Assembly (NCBI RefSeq): GCF_900107745.1
Contig: NZ_FNRO01000031.1
Location: 1 to 43,302 of the forward strand
Direction of reading: 5' to 3'
DNA length: 43,302 bases
Source of the DNA: Variovorax sp. YR216
GTDB taxonomy: Bacteria; Pseudomonadota; Gammaproteobacteria; Burkholderiales; Burkholderiaceae_C
Shown here in pieces: positions 1 through 8,030 of this stretch (position 1 is the stretch's first letter; each line of letters opens with the position of its first letter). The position numbers and the translations under genes are program-made. The notes below the pieces were generated by a model. The model was not told the DNA's origin, did not search any database, and saw only the letters and a list, made by a program, of their open reading frames with translations.

Positions 1-12
1 TTTCCTCCCTCG

Positions 13-90
13 AGGTTTGTGCGACACCTGCCCTCAGCTTGTGGTCACTCCATGCGCTGCGCGTTTGCCGGGCAGATGTCTCACAAACCT
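13..90. repeat. 78-bp inverted-repeat remnant (MITE-like or fused IS ends)
   Basis: The 21-bp arms at 13-33 and 70-90 are inverted copies of each other with 19 of 21 bases matching (left arm begins AGGTTTGTG, right arm ends CACAAACCT). They enclose only 36 bp and no coding sequence. This is the shape expected of a miniature inverted-repeat element or of an insertion sequence that lost its centre. It lies just upstream of a truncated pirin gene, so it may mark the break. I do not recognise the IS family. Confidence 0.5.
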
Positions 91-101
91 TAACGAGTGC
101 A

Positions 102-147
102 GTCCTTAAAGAGGGCGGGGCGGACTGCGGCTTCGTGCCCTGAGCGG
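102..147. repeat. Short dispersed repeat, copy 1
   Basis: This stretch is clearly similar to 2066-2113 in the same orientation. Both run GTCCTT, then GAGGGC or its one-base variant, GGGCGGA, a CGG core and TTCGTGCCCT. Each copy can fold through AGGGC near its start pairing with GCCCT near its end. The similarity stops sharply on both sides. It could be a REP-like intergenic repeat; its function is unknown. Confidence 0.45.
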
Positions 148-191
148 AAGTCCCAGGCTGCAAATTTTGACGTTCGGGCGCCTGAGGCTTC

Positions 192-368
192 ATGCGCAAA
201 GCGGCTGATGAAACCGATCTGCACGCTGTGCACATGGTGCGCGGCGAGCTCGAGGTGAACGGCCAGAAGCTCACCGGCGGCGACGCGGCGAAACTCGAAG
301 GCGAGTCGCAACTGCAGATCAAGGCCGGCAAGGACGCAGAGGTGCTGGTGTTCGACCTTCAGCCCTGA
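192..368 (+). pseudogene. Pirin-family protein, C-terminal fragment
   Basis: The frame encodes about 58 residues. From the segment VRGELEVNGQKL through GGDAAKLEGE to the end AEVLVFDLQP it reads like the last strands of the C-terminal cupin of pirin/YhaK-type proteins, which normally have about 230-300 residues. The N-terminal cupin and its metal ligands are missing, and the preceding 190 bp hold only repeat debris. Pirin and doxX genes are often neighbours, and here the doxX-like gene follows after 57 bp, so this is a decayed partner. A short expressed cupin from the ATG at 192 is possible but unlikely. Confidence 0.6.
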
Positions 369-425
369 CCCAAAACCCAAACGGCAACCACCGGTTCAAC
401 CTTTTCAACACACAGGAGAAATTTC

Positions 426-869
426 ATGTCCAACTCGATCACCGCCACAGCAGGCCGCAGCGACGCCGGCGCGCTCCCCGCAGCCGATGTCTTCGCCCTG
501 ATCGGCCGCCTGCTGGTGGCCTACCTCTTCATCCCAGCCGGCTTCGCCAAGCTGACGGGCTTCTCCGGCATTGTGGGCTACATCACGTCCGTCGGGATGC
601 CGATGCCCACTGTGGCCGCGGCCGTCGCCATCATCGTGGAGCTCGGCGCCGGCATCGCGCTGCTGCTGGGCTTCAAGACCCGCATCGCCGCCATCGTGCT
701 GGCCGTATTCACGCTGGTGGCCTCGTTCTACTTCCACGCCTACTGGGCGGCGCCTGGAGCCATGAAGATGGTCGCCACGCTCCTGTTCAACAAGAACATC
801 GCGGTGGTGGGCGGCCTGCTGGCGCTTGCGGCCTTCGGTCCCGGCCGCTTGTCGATCGACAAGAAGTAA
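426..869 (+). CDS. DoxX family membrane protein
   Basis: A 147-residue protein with four hydrophobic segments (about residues 22-42, 55-75, 78-98 and 118-137), the length and layout of the DoxX/YqjF family. Typical features are the LLVAYLFIPAGFAKL segment in the first helix, the G-x-ELGAGIALLLG segment, and the polar loop with Y-W after helix 3. The start is well supported by AGGAG ending about 7 bases upstream of ATG 426. DoxX proteins are inner-membrane proteins linked to redox or stress functions; the exact activity here is unknown. It lies directly downstream of the pirin remnant, a common pairing. Confidence 0.85.
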   Translation: MSNSITATAGRSDAGALPAADVFALIGRLLVAYLFIPAGFAKLTGFSGIVGYITSVGMPMPTVAAAVAIIVELGAGIALLLGFKTRIAAIVLAVFTLVASFYFHAYWAAPGAMKMVATLLFNKNIAVVGGLLALAAFGPGRLSIDKK

Positions 870-1025
870 GCCGGCCAGGGCCTGGCGCCCGAGCCCCGGG
901 ACGCGCAGCGTGGCGTGTCTCGGGGCTTCTTCCTTGGCTCACCCATCGCCTTGAGGATTTGTTAGCCCGCCTGAAAGGCAGATCATTCGAGAAATTCGTC
1001 CGTGTCGCGGATGGCTGGAGGCGCT

Positions 1026-1928
1026 ATGTCCAAGCGTTGGGCTTTCATCTTGGTGGTTCTGGGGCTTGGCTTTCTCGCGCAGCATCAGGCGAGGGCAAGC
1101 ATGTTCGACGCGCCACTTCCGGAAGACCTCTTCGTGATGGAACCCGCCCCTGAGGTACCAAGCCAACTCAAAGCGTTCTCCGGGAAGTGGACCGGCAAGT
1201 TGATTGGCGCGCAGATCCAGTCTGAGCACACGATGGTGGTGGAGCGCATGGACCCCAACATGACATGGGTGGTCTGGGCCATCGGCCCAGGTCGCTCCAT
1301 TGTTGGAGGAGGGCAGTCCGGGTGGTTCCGTGTGCCCGGCCTGCTGAACAAGTCCTCGGAGCTTGTTCTCCTCATTGGATCTGCTCGGGTCGTCTACAGG
1401 CTCTCCGGCCCCGATGAACTCGAGGTAGTGAGTACCGTGCAGGGCTTCAATCAGAAAGGAACCCTCAAGCGGGTTGCAATGCCCGTGCTGCCCTACACAA
1501 GCAAGCAGCCTCCCACCTATTGGCCGAACCGGGCGGGACGCGGAGACGTGAAGCCAACGACGTCCACCGTCGTGGCCACCTTTCCGGAGACGGCCGTCAT
1601 CTCGCCAGTGAAACCAGACACACCACCGGAGCGCGCCAAATGGCTCGGCAAGTGGGTGGGCTCCGCGTGTAACGACTTCGAATGCGATGTGAAGCTTGCA
1701 GTGCTCAGTGTGACGGCAGATTCGGCTCGCGTGATTCAGCTTTTCGCGTCCAAATGGGGGCCGCCTGAGCCGGCGATCCGCGATGCAGTGTTTGAAGGCG
1801 ACGAGCTCATTCTGCGCGCCGGTCGGATGCGCACCGCCTATCGCATGCGTCCTTCAGGGCAACTCGATGTCTTTCGGGTCGACCCGAACGGCACGTTCGT
1901 TTGGGGGGCTTTGGCGAAGGAGCCCTAG
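1026..1928 (+). CDS. Exported protein of unknown function with two related halves
   Basis: About 300 residues. The ATG at 1026 is chosen because GGAGG lies 5 bases upstream and the protein then starts with a clean signal peptide (MSKRW, a hydrophobic core, cleavage near ARA-SMF). An ATG 24 bases earlier is in frame but has no good ribosome site. Two halves each open with a GKW-x-G motif (near residues 55 and 205 of the precursor) followed by alternating strand-like segments and a closing ARVVYRLS or MRTAYRMR segment. This suggests a duplicated small beta-barrel (lipocalin-like) domain. The product is probably periplasmic. I recognise no family. A terminator follows about 90 bp downstream. Confidence 0.7.
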   Translation: MSKRWAFILVVLGLGFLAQHQARASMFDAPLPEDLFVMEPAPEVPSQLKAFSGKWTGKLIGAQIQSEHTMVVERMDPNMTWVVWAIGPGRSIVGGGQSGWFRVPGLLNKSSELVLLIGSARVVYRLSGPDELEVVSTVQGFNQKGTLKRVAMPVLPYTSKQPPTYWPNRAGRGDVKPTTSTVVATFPETAVISPVKPDTPPERAKWLGKWVGSACNDFECDVKLAVLSVTADSARVIQLFASKWGPPEPAIRDAVFEGDELILRAGRMRTAYRMRPSGQLDVFRVDPNGTFVWGALAKEP

Positions 1929-2015
1929 CGGGTCCGCCATCGCCTGGAGCCGGGCCTGGCAGTTGGCAGATCGTTCCTTTTTTGGGTACCTTTGTACCTC
2001 AAATAGGAATTCACG

Positions 2016-2039
2016 AAAGGCGCCCTTGAGGCCTTTTTC
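2016..2039 (+). terminator. Likely rho-independent terminator
   Basis: AAAGGC pairs with GCCTTT around a short loop and is followed by a run of T. It lies about 90 bp after the stop of the exported-protein gene and has the right orientation to end that transcript. Confidence 0.5.
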
Positions 2040-2065
2040 TCGCAGGCCGAACAGCAGCGTGAACC

Positions 2066-2113
2066 GTCCTTAGGGAGGGCAGGGCGGATCAGCGGGTTCG
2101 TGCCCTTTGGTGG
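2066..2113. repeat. Short dispersed repeat, copy 2
   Basis: Second copy of the element at 102-147, roughly 80% matching by eye, again with AGGGC and GCCCT able to pair. It sits between the terminator of the exported-protein gene and the 3' end of the leftward cyclase gene. Confidence 0.45.
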
Positions 2114-2218
2114 ACCTCTGCGCGAGTTCGTCGAACTGGAGCAACCGGCCACGAGCAGTCCTTTGCTGGGCGTGCTGCGGCCGTCAAGTGTCAGAACGAC
2201 AAGCAGTCAAGCGTTGGC

Positions 2219-3001
2219 TTACCCCACCAGCGCAAGGACTCGTAGTGGACTGCCCGACCCGCCCTCGATCTTCAGCGGTGCAGCAAGGATCACGACGCCC
2301 GTCGGCGGCAACTGGTCGAGGTTCGTCAGGCATTGCAGTCCGTACCTGTTCGAGCCATGCATCAGTGTGTGACAGGGATAGGCCACTGGCCACGCATGAG
2401 ACTGGCCCGCATCGGTGTTGATCGTCTCGACGCCGAATCCCCTGACATCGCGCTCCTCGATCAGCCATTGCACCGCCTCCTGCGTCGGACCCGGCGTGTG
2501 CGCGCCGTCCTCGCGCATGTTGACGAATGCAGCCGGATCGTCGAGGCGCTTGGACCAGTCGGTCCGAAACAGCACCCAGGCGCCGGCCGGAATGCGTCCA
2601 TGCCGGGCTTCCCATTCCTCGAGGAAATCCACAGTCAACAGCCAGTCGGGGTCCAGTGCGACCTGGGCACTCGCGTCCACCACCACCGCCGGACCGACAA
2701 AGTGCGAGGGGTCGATCGTGTCGACGGCGTTGTTGGGATGGTCCTTGCCGGTCACCCAGTGCACCGGCGCATCGAAGTGCGTGCCGGTGTGTTCGCCGCA
2801 TGAGAAGTTGTTCCAGTACCAGCCCGGGCCGGCATCGTCGTATTGCGAGATCTTCTCCACCTTGAACGACCACACCTGGCCGAACTGCGGCGGCAGTTGC
2901 AGTGCGGGAAAGGATGGCGACAAGGTCTGGGTTAGGTCAACGATGCGCACCGAGTCGGTAGTCAGGGCACGCTGGAGCGGGGACAGGGAGCTTTGGTTCA
3001 T
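2219..3001 (-). CDS. Cyclase family protein (kynurenine formamidase-like metal hydrolase)
   Basis: About 260 residues. The family signature H-TGT-H-x-D-x-P-x-H is present (His71, His75, Asp77 and His81, counting from the ATG at 3001), supplying the metal ligands and catalytic residues of the PF04199 cyclase/formamidase fold. A longer frame reaches 3067 but would overlap the upstream gene's stop, so 3001 is preferred. It is the last gene of a leftward operon after a flavin reductase and an LLM monooxygenase. By position it probably hydrolyses an amide or lactam-like product of the monooxygenase step; the substrate cannot be read from the sequence. Confidence 0.85.
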   Translation of the reverse strand: MNQSSLSPLQRALTTDSVRIVDLTQTLSPSFPALQLPPQFGQVWSFKVEKISQYDDAGPGWYWNNFSCGEHTGTHFDAPVHWVTGKDHPNNAVDTIDPSHFVGPAVVVDASAQVALDPDWLLTVDFLEEWEARHGRIPAGAWVLFRTDWSKRLDDPAAFVNMREDGAHTPGPTQEAVQWLIEERDVRGFGVETINTDAGQSHAWPVAYPCHTLMHGSNRYGLQCLTNLDQLPPTGVVILAAPLKIEGGSGSPLRVLALVG

Positions 3002-3054
3002 GGAGGGTCTCTGCAAATGAAGTGGCGCGAGCGATGCGTGGCTCGCACGACGAA

Positions 3055-3609
3055 CTAGGCGCGGCAATCGGCGAGCTGGTGATAGCCGCCTCGCCAGTAC
3101 ACCAGCGGGGCCGCCTCGATCTCGCCGCGGTGAATAGCCATCACACGTCCGACCAGGATCCAGTGCGAGTGCTTCTGGATCATGTCGTCGATGCGGCAGT
3201 CCAGCGAGATCGCACTGTCGAGCATGACGGGTGCGCCGCCTGCGGTGAGCTGCGTCCAGCGCTCGGTGGCGTAGCGCTGGCTGCCGGTCACGCCGCTCAT
3301 GCCGGCGAATCGATCAGCGACCTGCTGCTGGGCGTGTGTGAGCATGCTCACTCCGAAGCGATCGGTTCTGAGCAGCAGCGATGCCGATGAACTCGTCCGG
3401 TTGACGCAGGCGATGACCGTGGGCGGATCGGCCGAGAGTGAGGTCACCGAAGTGGCGGTGAATCCGGAGCGCTCATGCCCGACCTGCACCGTGACGACGC
3501 TGACGCCCCCGGCGAGTTCGCGCATCGCCGACTTGAAGGCCGACGGTTCGGCCGCTATGGCGAGCGAATGCGGCGCGCCCGAGATGGATGTGGCTTGCTC
3601 GGCATTCAT
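3055..3609 (-). CDS. Flavin reductase family protein (two-component monooxygenase reductase)
   Basis: A 184-residue protein with the split-barrel FMN-binding fold of the HpaC/RutF family. Family marks include MRELAGGVSVVTV near residue 28, GFTATSVTSLSADPP near 50, CVNRTSSSA, and GVSMLTHAQQQVADRFAG near 85-100. It ends with HWILVGRVMAI and the Y-W-RGGYHQL tail typical of the family. It uses NAD(P)H to supply reduced flavin. Its ATG overlaps the stop of the upstream LLM monooxygenase (ATGA), so the two are translationally coupled and most likely work as an oxygenase/reductase pair. Confidence 0.9.
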   Translation of the reverse strand: MNAEQATSISGAPHSLAIAAEPSAFKSAMRELAGGVSVVTVQVGHERSGFTATSVTSLSADPPTVIACVNRTSSSASLLLRTDRFGVSMLTHAQQQVADRFAGMSGVTGSQRYATERWTQLTAGGAPVMLDSAISLDCRIDDMIQKHSHWILVGRVMAIHRGEIEAAPLVYWRGGYHQLADCRA

Positions 3610-4733
3610 GCTGCCAACCGCAAGGAATCGGGGGCCACTTCGACGGGCGCGCGCAGCCCTCGGGATTCGAGGATGGGCAGGACCTGGTCGCGGAAGTAAG
3701 GGAACTCCTCGACGTAGTCAACGAAAGACAGGGTGGTTCCCTTGAAGCCCGCCGCGGCCAGCGCGCAAATGCCGTCCGCCACCTGCTCGGGGGTGCCGGT
3801 CAAGGGATAGCCTCCATGGCCGGCCGCCATGCGATCGCGGATCAGCGCCAACAAGTCATGAGGAAAAGACTTGGCATTGGCGAACTGCAGCGCAATGAGG
3901 TTGTCGACCGCAGCCCAGTCGGCGTGGTCGTTGCCGAAGTGCTTGAGATAATCCTTTGCCTCTCGCTCGGTGGGCCGGCACACGACATGCGAGAAGGTCA
4001 GTATGTCGACCTTGCGCTCTTGTGCGACGGCCTTGGCCTTCAACTCGGCAATCTCCTGGCTGGATCGATCGAGATCTATCGCGGGCGTGAACAGGAAGTC
4101 CGCGTTGTTCAGGGCGAACTCGCGCCCTTCGCTGGAGCCCGCGGCGTTCAGGATGGGCGGTCGGCCGCTGCGCGGCGCAGGAAGGCCGTAGGCCTTGCTG
4201 AGCTTGAAATACTCGCCGTGCCAATCGAAGGGACGCGGGTGTGTCCACAGTTTCTGGATGATGTCGAACCACTCCTGCGCGTAGCCATAGCGGGTCTTGT
4301 GATCGTCGGCCAGCGCCAGGCCGAGCGCTTCGTACTCCGGCCGGTTCCATCCGGCAACGATGTTGAGACCGGCGCGTCCCGCGCCGACCTGATCGAGCGT
4401 GGCGATCTGCTTGGCCACCACCATCGGATGGTTCGCCGCGGTATGGACCGTCGCGAACACAGTCAGACGCCGGGTGTGGGCCAGCAGCGCGGCTGCCCAG
4501 GTGACAGTCTCCAGCACGTTGCCATGAAAGTCCGTCTCGCCACCGTAGCCGATCCATCGCGCGATGGGCAGCATGAAGTCGATGCCAGCCTCATCTAGCA
4601 GCCTTGCCAGCCGCAAGTTGTTATCCCAGGAGTTGTCCCATCGTTCTTCGACCTTGGTGACAGACATGCCGCCCGAGCAGTTGGAGGCGAACGTGCCCAG
4701 CAGGAAGTCGGATGTATTCAGCAATCGATTCAT
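3606..4733 (-). CDS. LLM-class flavin-dependent monooxygenase (RutA/SfnG-like)
   Basis: A 375-residue TIM-barrel protein of the luciferase-like superfamily. The pattern GYGGETDFHGNVLE, VFATVHTAANHP, DQVGAGRAGLNIVAGWNRPEY matches the RutA pyrimidine-oxygenase and dimethylsulfone-monooxygenase branch, including the conserved N-x-VxGW-x-PEY segment. It needs reduced flavin, supplied by the adjacent reductase. It is the first gene of a three-gene operon ending in a cyclase-family hydrolase. RutA-type enzymes open heterocyclic amides, so a cyclic amide or sulfone substrate is plausible but not proven. A regulatory palindrome lies about 50 bp upstream of the ATG. Confidence 0.88.
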   Translation of the reverse strand: MNRLLNTSDFLLGTFASNCSGGMSVTKVEERWDNSWDNNLRLARLLDEAGIDFMLPIARWIGYGGETDFHGNVLETVTWAAALLAHTRRLTVFATVHTAANHPMVVAKQIATLDQVGAGRAGLNIVAGWNRPEYEALGLALADDHKTRYGYAQEWFDIIQKLWTHPRPFDWHGEYFKLSKAYGLPAPRSGRPPILNAAGSSEGREFALNNADFLFTPAIDLDRSSQEIAELKAKAVAQERKVDILTFSHVVCRPTEREAKDYLKHFGNDHADWAAVDNLIALQFANAKSFPHDLLALIRDRMAAGHGGYPLTGTPEQVADGICALAAAGFKGTTLSFVDYVEEFPYFRDQVLPILESRGLRAPVEVAPDSLRLAA

Positions 4734-4784
4734 GGATGCTCCTTCGGTTGACGACGGCTTGGATGCCGAGTTGGATCAGATAGA

Positions 4785-4811
4785 CATTTAAATAGACTTT
4801 CTATTTGATTG
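4785..4811. promoter_or_regulatory. Candidate operator: AT-rich palindrome upstream of the LLM monooxygenase operon
   Basis: Arms at 4785-4795 and 4801-4811 (CATTTAAATAG and CTATTTGATTG) pair at 9 of 11 positions around ACTTT; the inner AAATAG/CTATTT is perfect. The site is strikingly AT-rich within GC-rich DNA and lies about 50-75 bp upstream of the monooxygenase ATG, downstream of the adjacent regulator gene. This is the size and placement of a MarR/winged-helix dimer site, so the neighbour at 4954-5493 is the likely binder. Confidence 0.55.
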
Positions 4812-4953
4812 AAGTATAGAAATCCACCTTCGAGCCGGTACCGGGGTTTTCCCCGGGGTTGCGAGTTCAGGGCAGGGCACGCCCCGTCGTGGTCCTCGTG
4901 CCCCGCCCGGGGGCCGAAGAGATGCGCTGCGTGGGATGAGGAAGAGGTGCGAA

Positions 4954-5493
4954 TCAGCCTCGACGGTGGAACGTGGCGGCTTCCCGCGTCACTGATTCGT
5001 ACAGCCGTTCCAGGAGCTCAAGATGGGCTCCGGCGCTGTGCGAATGCTGCCTGAAGGCGGGGTAGCGTTTGGCACCTTCCAGCAGCAACTTCTTTCGTAA
5101 CTTGGCGTAGTCGTCACAGACCTTGGCGCCTTCCGCCGTGGCTTCGTAGTAGACGCCAGCCCTTCCCGAACCCTGCTTTTCGATGAAACCCATTTTGAGC
5201 AGCTTGCGGAGGCCGTACTGCACATTGGGCACGTCCTGGCGGTTCGTGAGATGCAGCAGATCTTTGATGGTCTTCGGTTGGTCGTGCATGCGAATCACGT
5301 GCAGCAGCGCGTTCTCCTGGCCGGTCAGGACCGCGCCCGTGACGGCCGCCAGGCACTCGGCCTGCCATCGCACGAACGACTCGTAGGTGCGCATCACGGC
5401 GTACTCGAGATCGGTCAACGCGACACCGAGATCGTCTTCGGCCAGGTGCCAGTGGTGCGAGGCGGTGGCGCGCTTTGATTTTTCGGATTTCAT
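4954..5493 (-). CDS. Winged-helix DNA-binding regulator (MarR family)
   Basis: A 179-residue protein. Residues about 55-125 form a MarR-type winged helix: LTGQENALLHVIRMHDQP, then the recognition region LLHLTNRQDVPNVQYGLRKLLKMGFIEKQG, then a basic wing GSGRAGVYYEATAEG. Long helices on both sides would form the dimer. It is transcribed in the same direction as, and upstream of, the monooxygenase operon, with a 220-bp gap holding a palindrome. It is the obvious candidate regulator of that operon, probably responding to the substrate or a product. Confidence 0.82.
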   Translation of the reverse strand: MKSEKSKRATASHHWHLAEDDLGVALTDLEYAVMRTYESFVRWQAECLAAVTGAVLTGQENALLHVIRMHDQPKTIKDLLHLTNRQDVPNVQYGLRKLLKMGFIEKQGSGRAGVYYEATAEGAKVCDDYAKLRKKLLLEGAKRYPAFRQHSHSAGAHLELLERLYESVTREAATFHRRG

Positions 5494-5992
5494 CGATTCG
5501 AGGAAGGCGCAAGGGTTGCCGAAGGCGAAATCGGCTGCGTGAGTGACGACGAATCATAGGGGAGTAGAAGCACCGAAGAGCTACACTTCCGCTTTTCGCT
5601 CGGAGCGTCTGCGATCGGATGACTCCGGCGGAAGTCGGGGCCGTTTGCACTCGTCACGCCATGAACTTGTCGCCGTGACGGTGCAGGTCAAAAGGCCGAT
5701 TAGAGATCGAGGCATGATGTGCCATGCGAGCGTCTGCTCTCGCTTGAACACTATGTTCGCAATGGGACTGCGCAGCCTGGATGATTGAACTGTTCGAATA
5801 CCGCTGCGCAGTAGCGGTGCGAGCAGGCGGGCATTGCATGCCTGACTGCTTGATGCTAAAGACCAGCCACTGCAAGTTGCAGGAGCTACGACTGTGCCCC
5901 ACAAAATCCAGTTCTATTGGGTAAATCCCTGCGCCTTCACTCGGACTGGCAGGCTTGCTCATCGCCGACCAAAGGATGGGTCTGCGTGTGAC
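5494..5992. other. 499-bp gap between regulator gene and traD
   Basis: Two short leftward frames here read as arbitrary sequence with no domain, and I do not accept them as genes. There is no tRNA, IS end or clear direct repeat. This is the left edge of the conjugation region, so an attachment or junction site could lie here, but I cannot point to one. The promoter of the regulator gene should be near 5500-5560. Confidence 0.4.
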
Positions 5993-7720
5993 TCAGCTTG
6001 AGGTGTGAGGCGCGGCGTCAGCGAACAGGTCTGCTGTGCGGTCTGCATTAATGGATCGGCGCGCCCGGCGTTTGGGTGCCTTCGAGGATGTCGTTGTCGT
6101 TGGAACTTCCGACGCCGGGCCTGGCTGTTGCACGGGCTTGGCGGTTTGCGCGGTGATCTCGATCGCCGTCGCCCGCTGCGGGTAGGCCACGTAGGGCAGC
6201 GTAATTTTCGCGATCGGGAAATCCTCCGCGAACATCACGTAGCCCTGCAGGTCCTTGAGGTTGGAGATCTCCGAGTCCATGACGACCGGTTCAGGCGGGC
6301 TGGCCACCAGCTGCCGGCTCCCGCCACCGCCGCGCCCAACGGTGTTCGTGATCTGGATACGCTCGACGTGCTGCTTGCCCAGGATTTCGCTGGCCTTGTC
6401 GGCATTGAATGCGTTGGACGCACCGAAAATCAGGTAGTTGCGGAAGCACGCGAGCAGGGTCTTCGCCGAGTCCTTGCCGTATGTTTCGTCCAGCTGCGCC
6501 CAGTCCTGGATGCTGCCGACGATGCGCAGACCGTGCTTGCGGCCCTTGGTGGCTGCAGGCACGAAGGATTCGAGCTTGCCCAGCGACTCCAACTCGTCAA
6601 GGAACAGCCAGAGGCGCGCGTCGGTCATCGGCTCGTGGCTGAGCGCCGTGGCACAGATCATGTCGATCCAGGTGGCGACCAGCGGGCGCTGCTCGGCGCG
6701 CATGTCCTCGCGCCAGGTGATGAACAAGTTGCCCGCCTCCGGGTTCTGAACCCACGCCCGCAGCGAAAATTCGCCCCTGGTCATGAAACGCAGCGGCCGC
6801 ACGTACTTGTTCATCATGAACTGGACCGACGCAATGGCCTTCTCGGCGTTCTCGCGGAAGTAGCCTTGTGAATCCGTGCCTTCCAGGAAATCGCGGATCA
6901 CGGAGCCGTCCTCGCGAACAAGCAGCGTGACCAGCGCGTCCTGGTCGGCTGCATTCGTCTCCACGAGCTTGCGCATCGTGTCGGCCAGAACGTCCCGCGT
7001 GTAGGCGCACCACTGCTCGTCGTTCGAATCGACCTGCGGCGGAATGATGCTCTTGGCGATGCGAGCGTAGTCGTGCACACCCTGGATTTCGTTGAAGATC
7101 GTCCAGCCCGCCGAGCGCGTGTCGAACGGGTTGAGGATCGTGTCGCCCGGGAAGCTGAACTTGGAATAGAAGGTGCCGTTGGGATCGATGACCGCCATGC
7201 GATCGCGCCGTTTGACGGCTGAGGAGATCATGGCCTCCATCGCGACGGACTTGCCGGCGCCCACCGACGCGCAGATCAGCGTGTTGCGGTTCTCCAGATG
7301 GATCGGCACGGGCATCAGCCCGACCATGATCGGCGCGAGGTCCTTGATGTCGGGATCGACCTTGCGGAATTCCTTGCGCCGGCGTGCGTTCTCGCGGCGA
7401 TTGGCGGCGAGCACCAGGCTCTTGACCCGATGCCAGTTGGCCATCTTCGATCCGCGCATCCAGCGCCGAAATGGCGCGCCGCGGAACATGTCGTCCCCGT
7501 ACTCGTGCAGCAGCCAGCCGACACCAGCGGCGATCGCCAGGCCTGACAGCAAGCCGCCCATGATGACTGGGTGATGAGGCGTGATCTGGAGAGCTGCGTT
7601 CAGCGCCTGTGGGAAGGGCGCCAGCGGGACGTTGCCCAGATAGGTGCCGGCGAGCCAACCCGCGACGGGCGCAGTGAGTCCGAAGAGCAGGGTGGCGTTT
7701 TCGACTTCGTGCTTTTGCAT
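5993..7720 (-). CDS. traD: Type IV coupling protein, TraD/VirD4 family
   Basis: A 575-residue ATPase that links the DNA-processing complex to the type IV channel. Two transmembrane segments lie near the N-terminus (about residues 10-30 and 52-72), and a basic stretch (residues 80-120) precedes the motor. Walker A is ASVGAGKSV (151-159) and Walker B is LWLFLDELES (about 376). A later segment, GSIQDWAQLDETYG, matches the TraD/TrwB coupling-protein motif. The tail is low-complexity and basic (KAPKRRARR), as in many coupling proteins that contact relaxosomes. Its ATG overlaps the stop of the small HTH gene upstream (TGATG). No relaxase gene is in the window. Confidence 0.92.
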   Translation of the reverse strand: MQKHEVENATLLFGLTAPVAGWLAGTYLGNVPLAPFPQALNAALQITPHHPVIMGGLLSGLAIAAGVGWLLHEYGDDMFRGAPFRRWMRGSKMANWHRVKSLVLAANRRENARRRKEFRKVDPDIKDLAPIMVGLMPVPIHLENRNTLICASVGAGKSVAMEAMISSAVKRRDRMAVIDPNGTFYSKFSFPGDTILNPFDTRSAGWTIFNEIQGVHDYARIAKSIIPPQVDSNDEQWCAYTRDVLADTMRKLVETNAADQDALVTLLVREDGSVIRDFLEGTDSQGYFRENAEKAIASVQFMMNKYVRPLRFMTRGEFSLRAWVQNPEAGNLFITWREDMRAEQRPLVATWIDMICATALSHEPMTDARLWLFLDELESLGKLESFVPAATKGRKHGLRIVGSIQDWAQLDETYGKDSAKTLLACFRNYLIFGASNAFNADKASEILGKQHVERIQITNTVGRGGGGSRQLVASPPEPVVMDSEISNLKDLQGYVMFAEDFPIAKITLPYVAYPQRATAIEITAQTAKPVQQPGPASEVPTTTTSSKAPKRRARRSINADRTADLFADAAPHTSS

Positions 7721-8022
7721 CAGTGCGACTCCCCCATCAGTGCCTCGGGCGGCAACGCGAGCCAGCTCGAGATCGTCGTGGCCGTGGTGCCCAGGGCGCG
7801 CGCGATTTCGCGCAAGCCTTGCCCTTGCGAGCGCAGCGCGTGCGCCTGCCGGGCCCGTGGCACGTTGGCCTCGCGGATGCCAAGGCCCGTGTAGTGGTCC
7901 GGTCTCTTGGCGCGTCTGGCCTGGCGTCTGCGTTCTTTGAGCAGTGCGGCTCGCGCCTGGGGGTCGCGAGGCAGGTCAATCGCGCGTATGCGGGTCCGGC
8001 GAGTGTTCGTATGAGCTTCCAT
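7720..8022 (-). CDS. Small helix-turn-helix protein related to the primase linker domain
   Basis: A 100-residue basic protein. Its core, from KERRRQARRAKR through the helix-turn-helix GLREIARALGTTATTISSWL to LPPEAL, is nearly the same as residues about 455-521 of the primase encoded immediately upstream (about 80% identical by eye). It is therefore a partial duplicate of that domain that became a separate gene. It starts 8 bp after the primase stop and its stop overlaps the traD ATG, so all three are co-translated. A DNA-binding role, perhaps at the same site as the primase or as a regulator of the operon, is inferred. The ATG at 8022 is chosen because upstream sequence in this frame is antisense-like. 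Confidence 0.72.
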   Translation of the reverse strand: MEAHTNTRRTRIRAIDLPRDPQARAALLKERRRQARRAKRPDHYTGLGIREANVPRARQAHALRSQGQGLREIARALGTTATTISSWLALPPEALMGESH

Positions 8023-8030
8023 CTGTCGGT

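Noticed and set aside
5581..5962. Leftward frames of about 100 codons upstream of traD
   Set aside because: No ribosome site, no domain, arbitrary composition.
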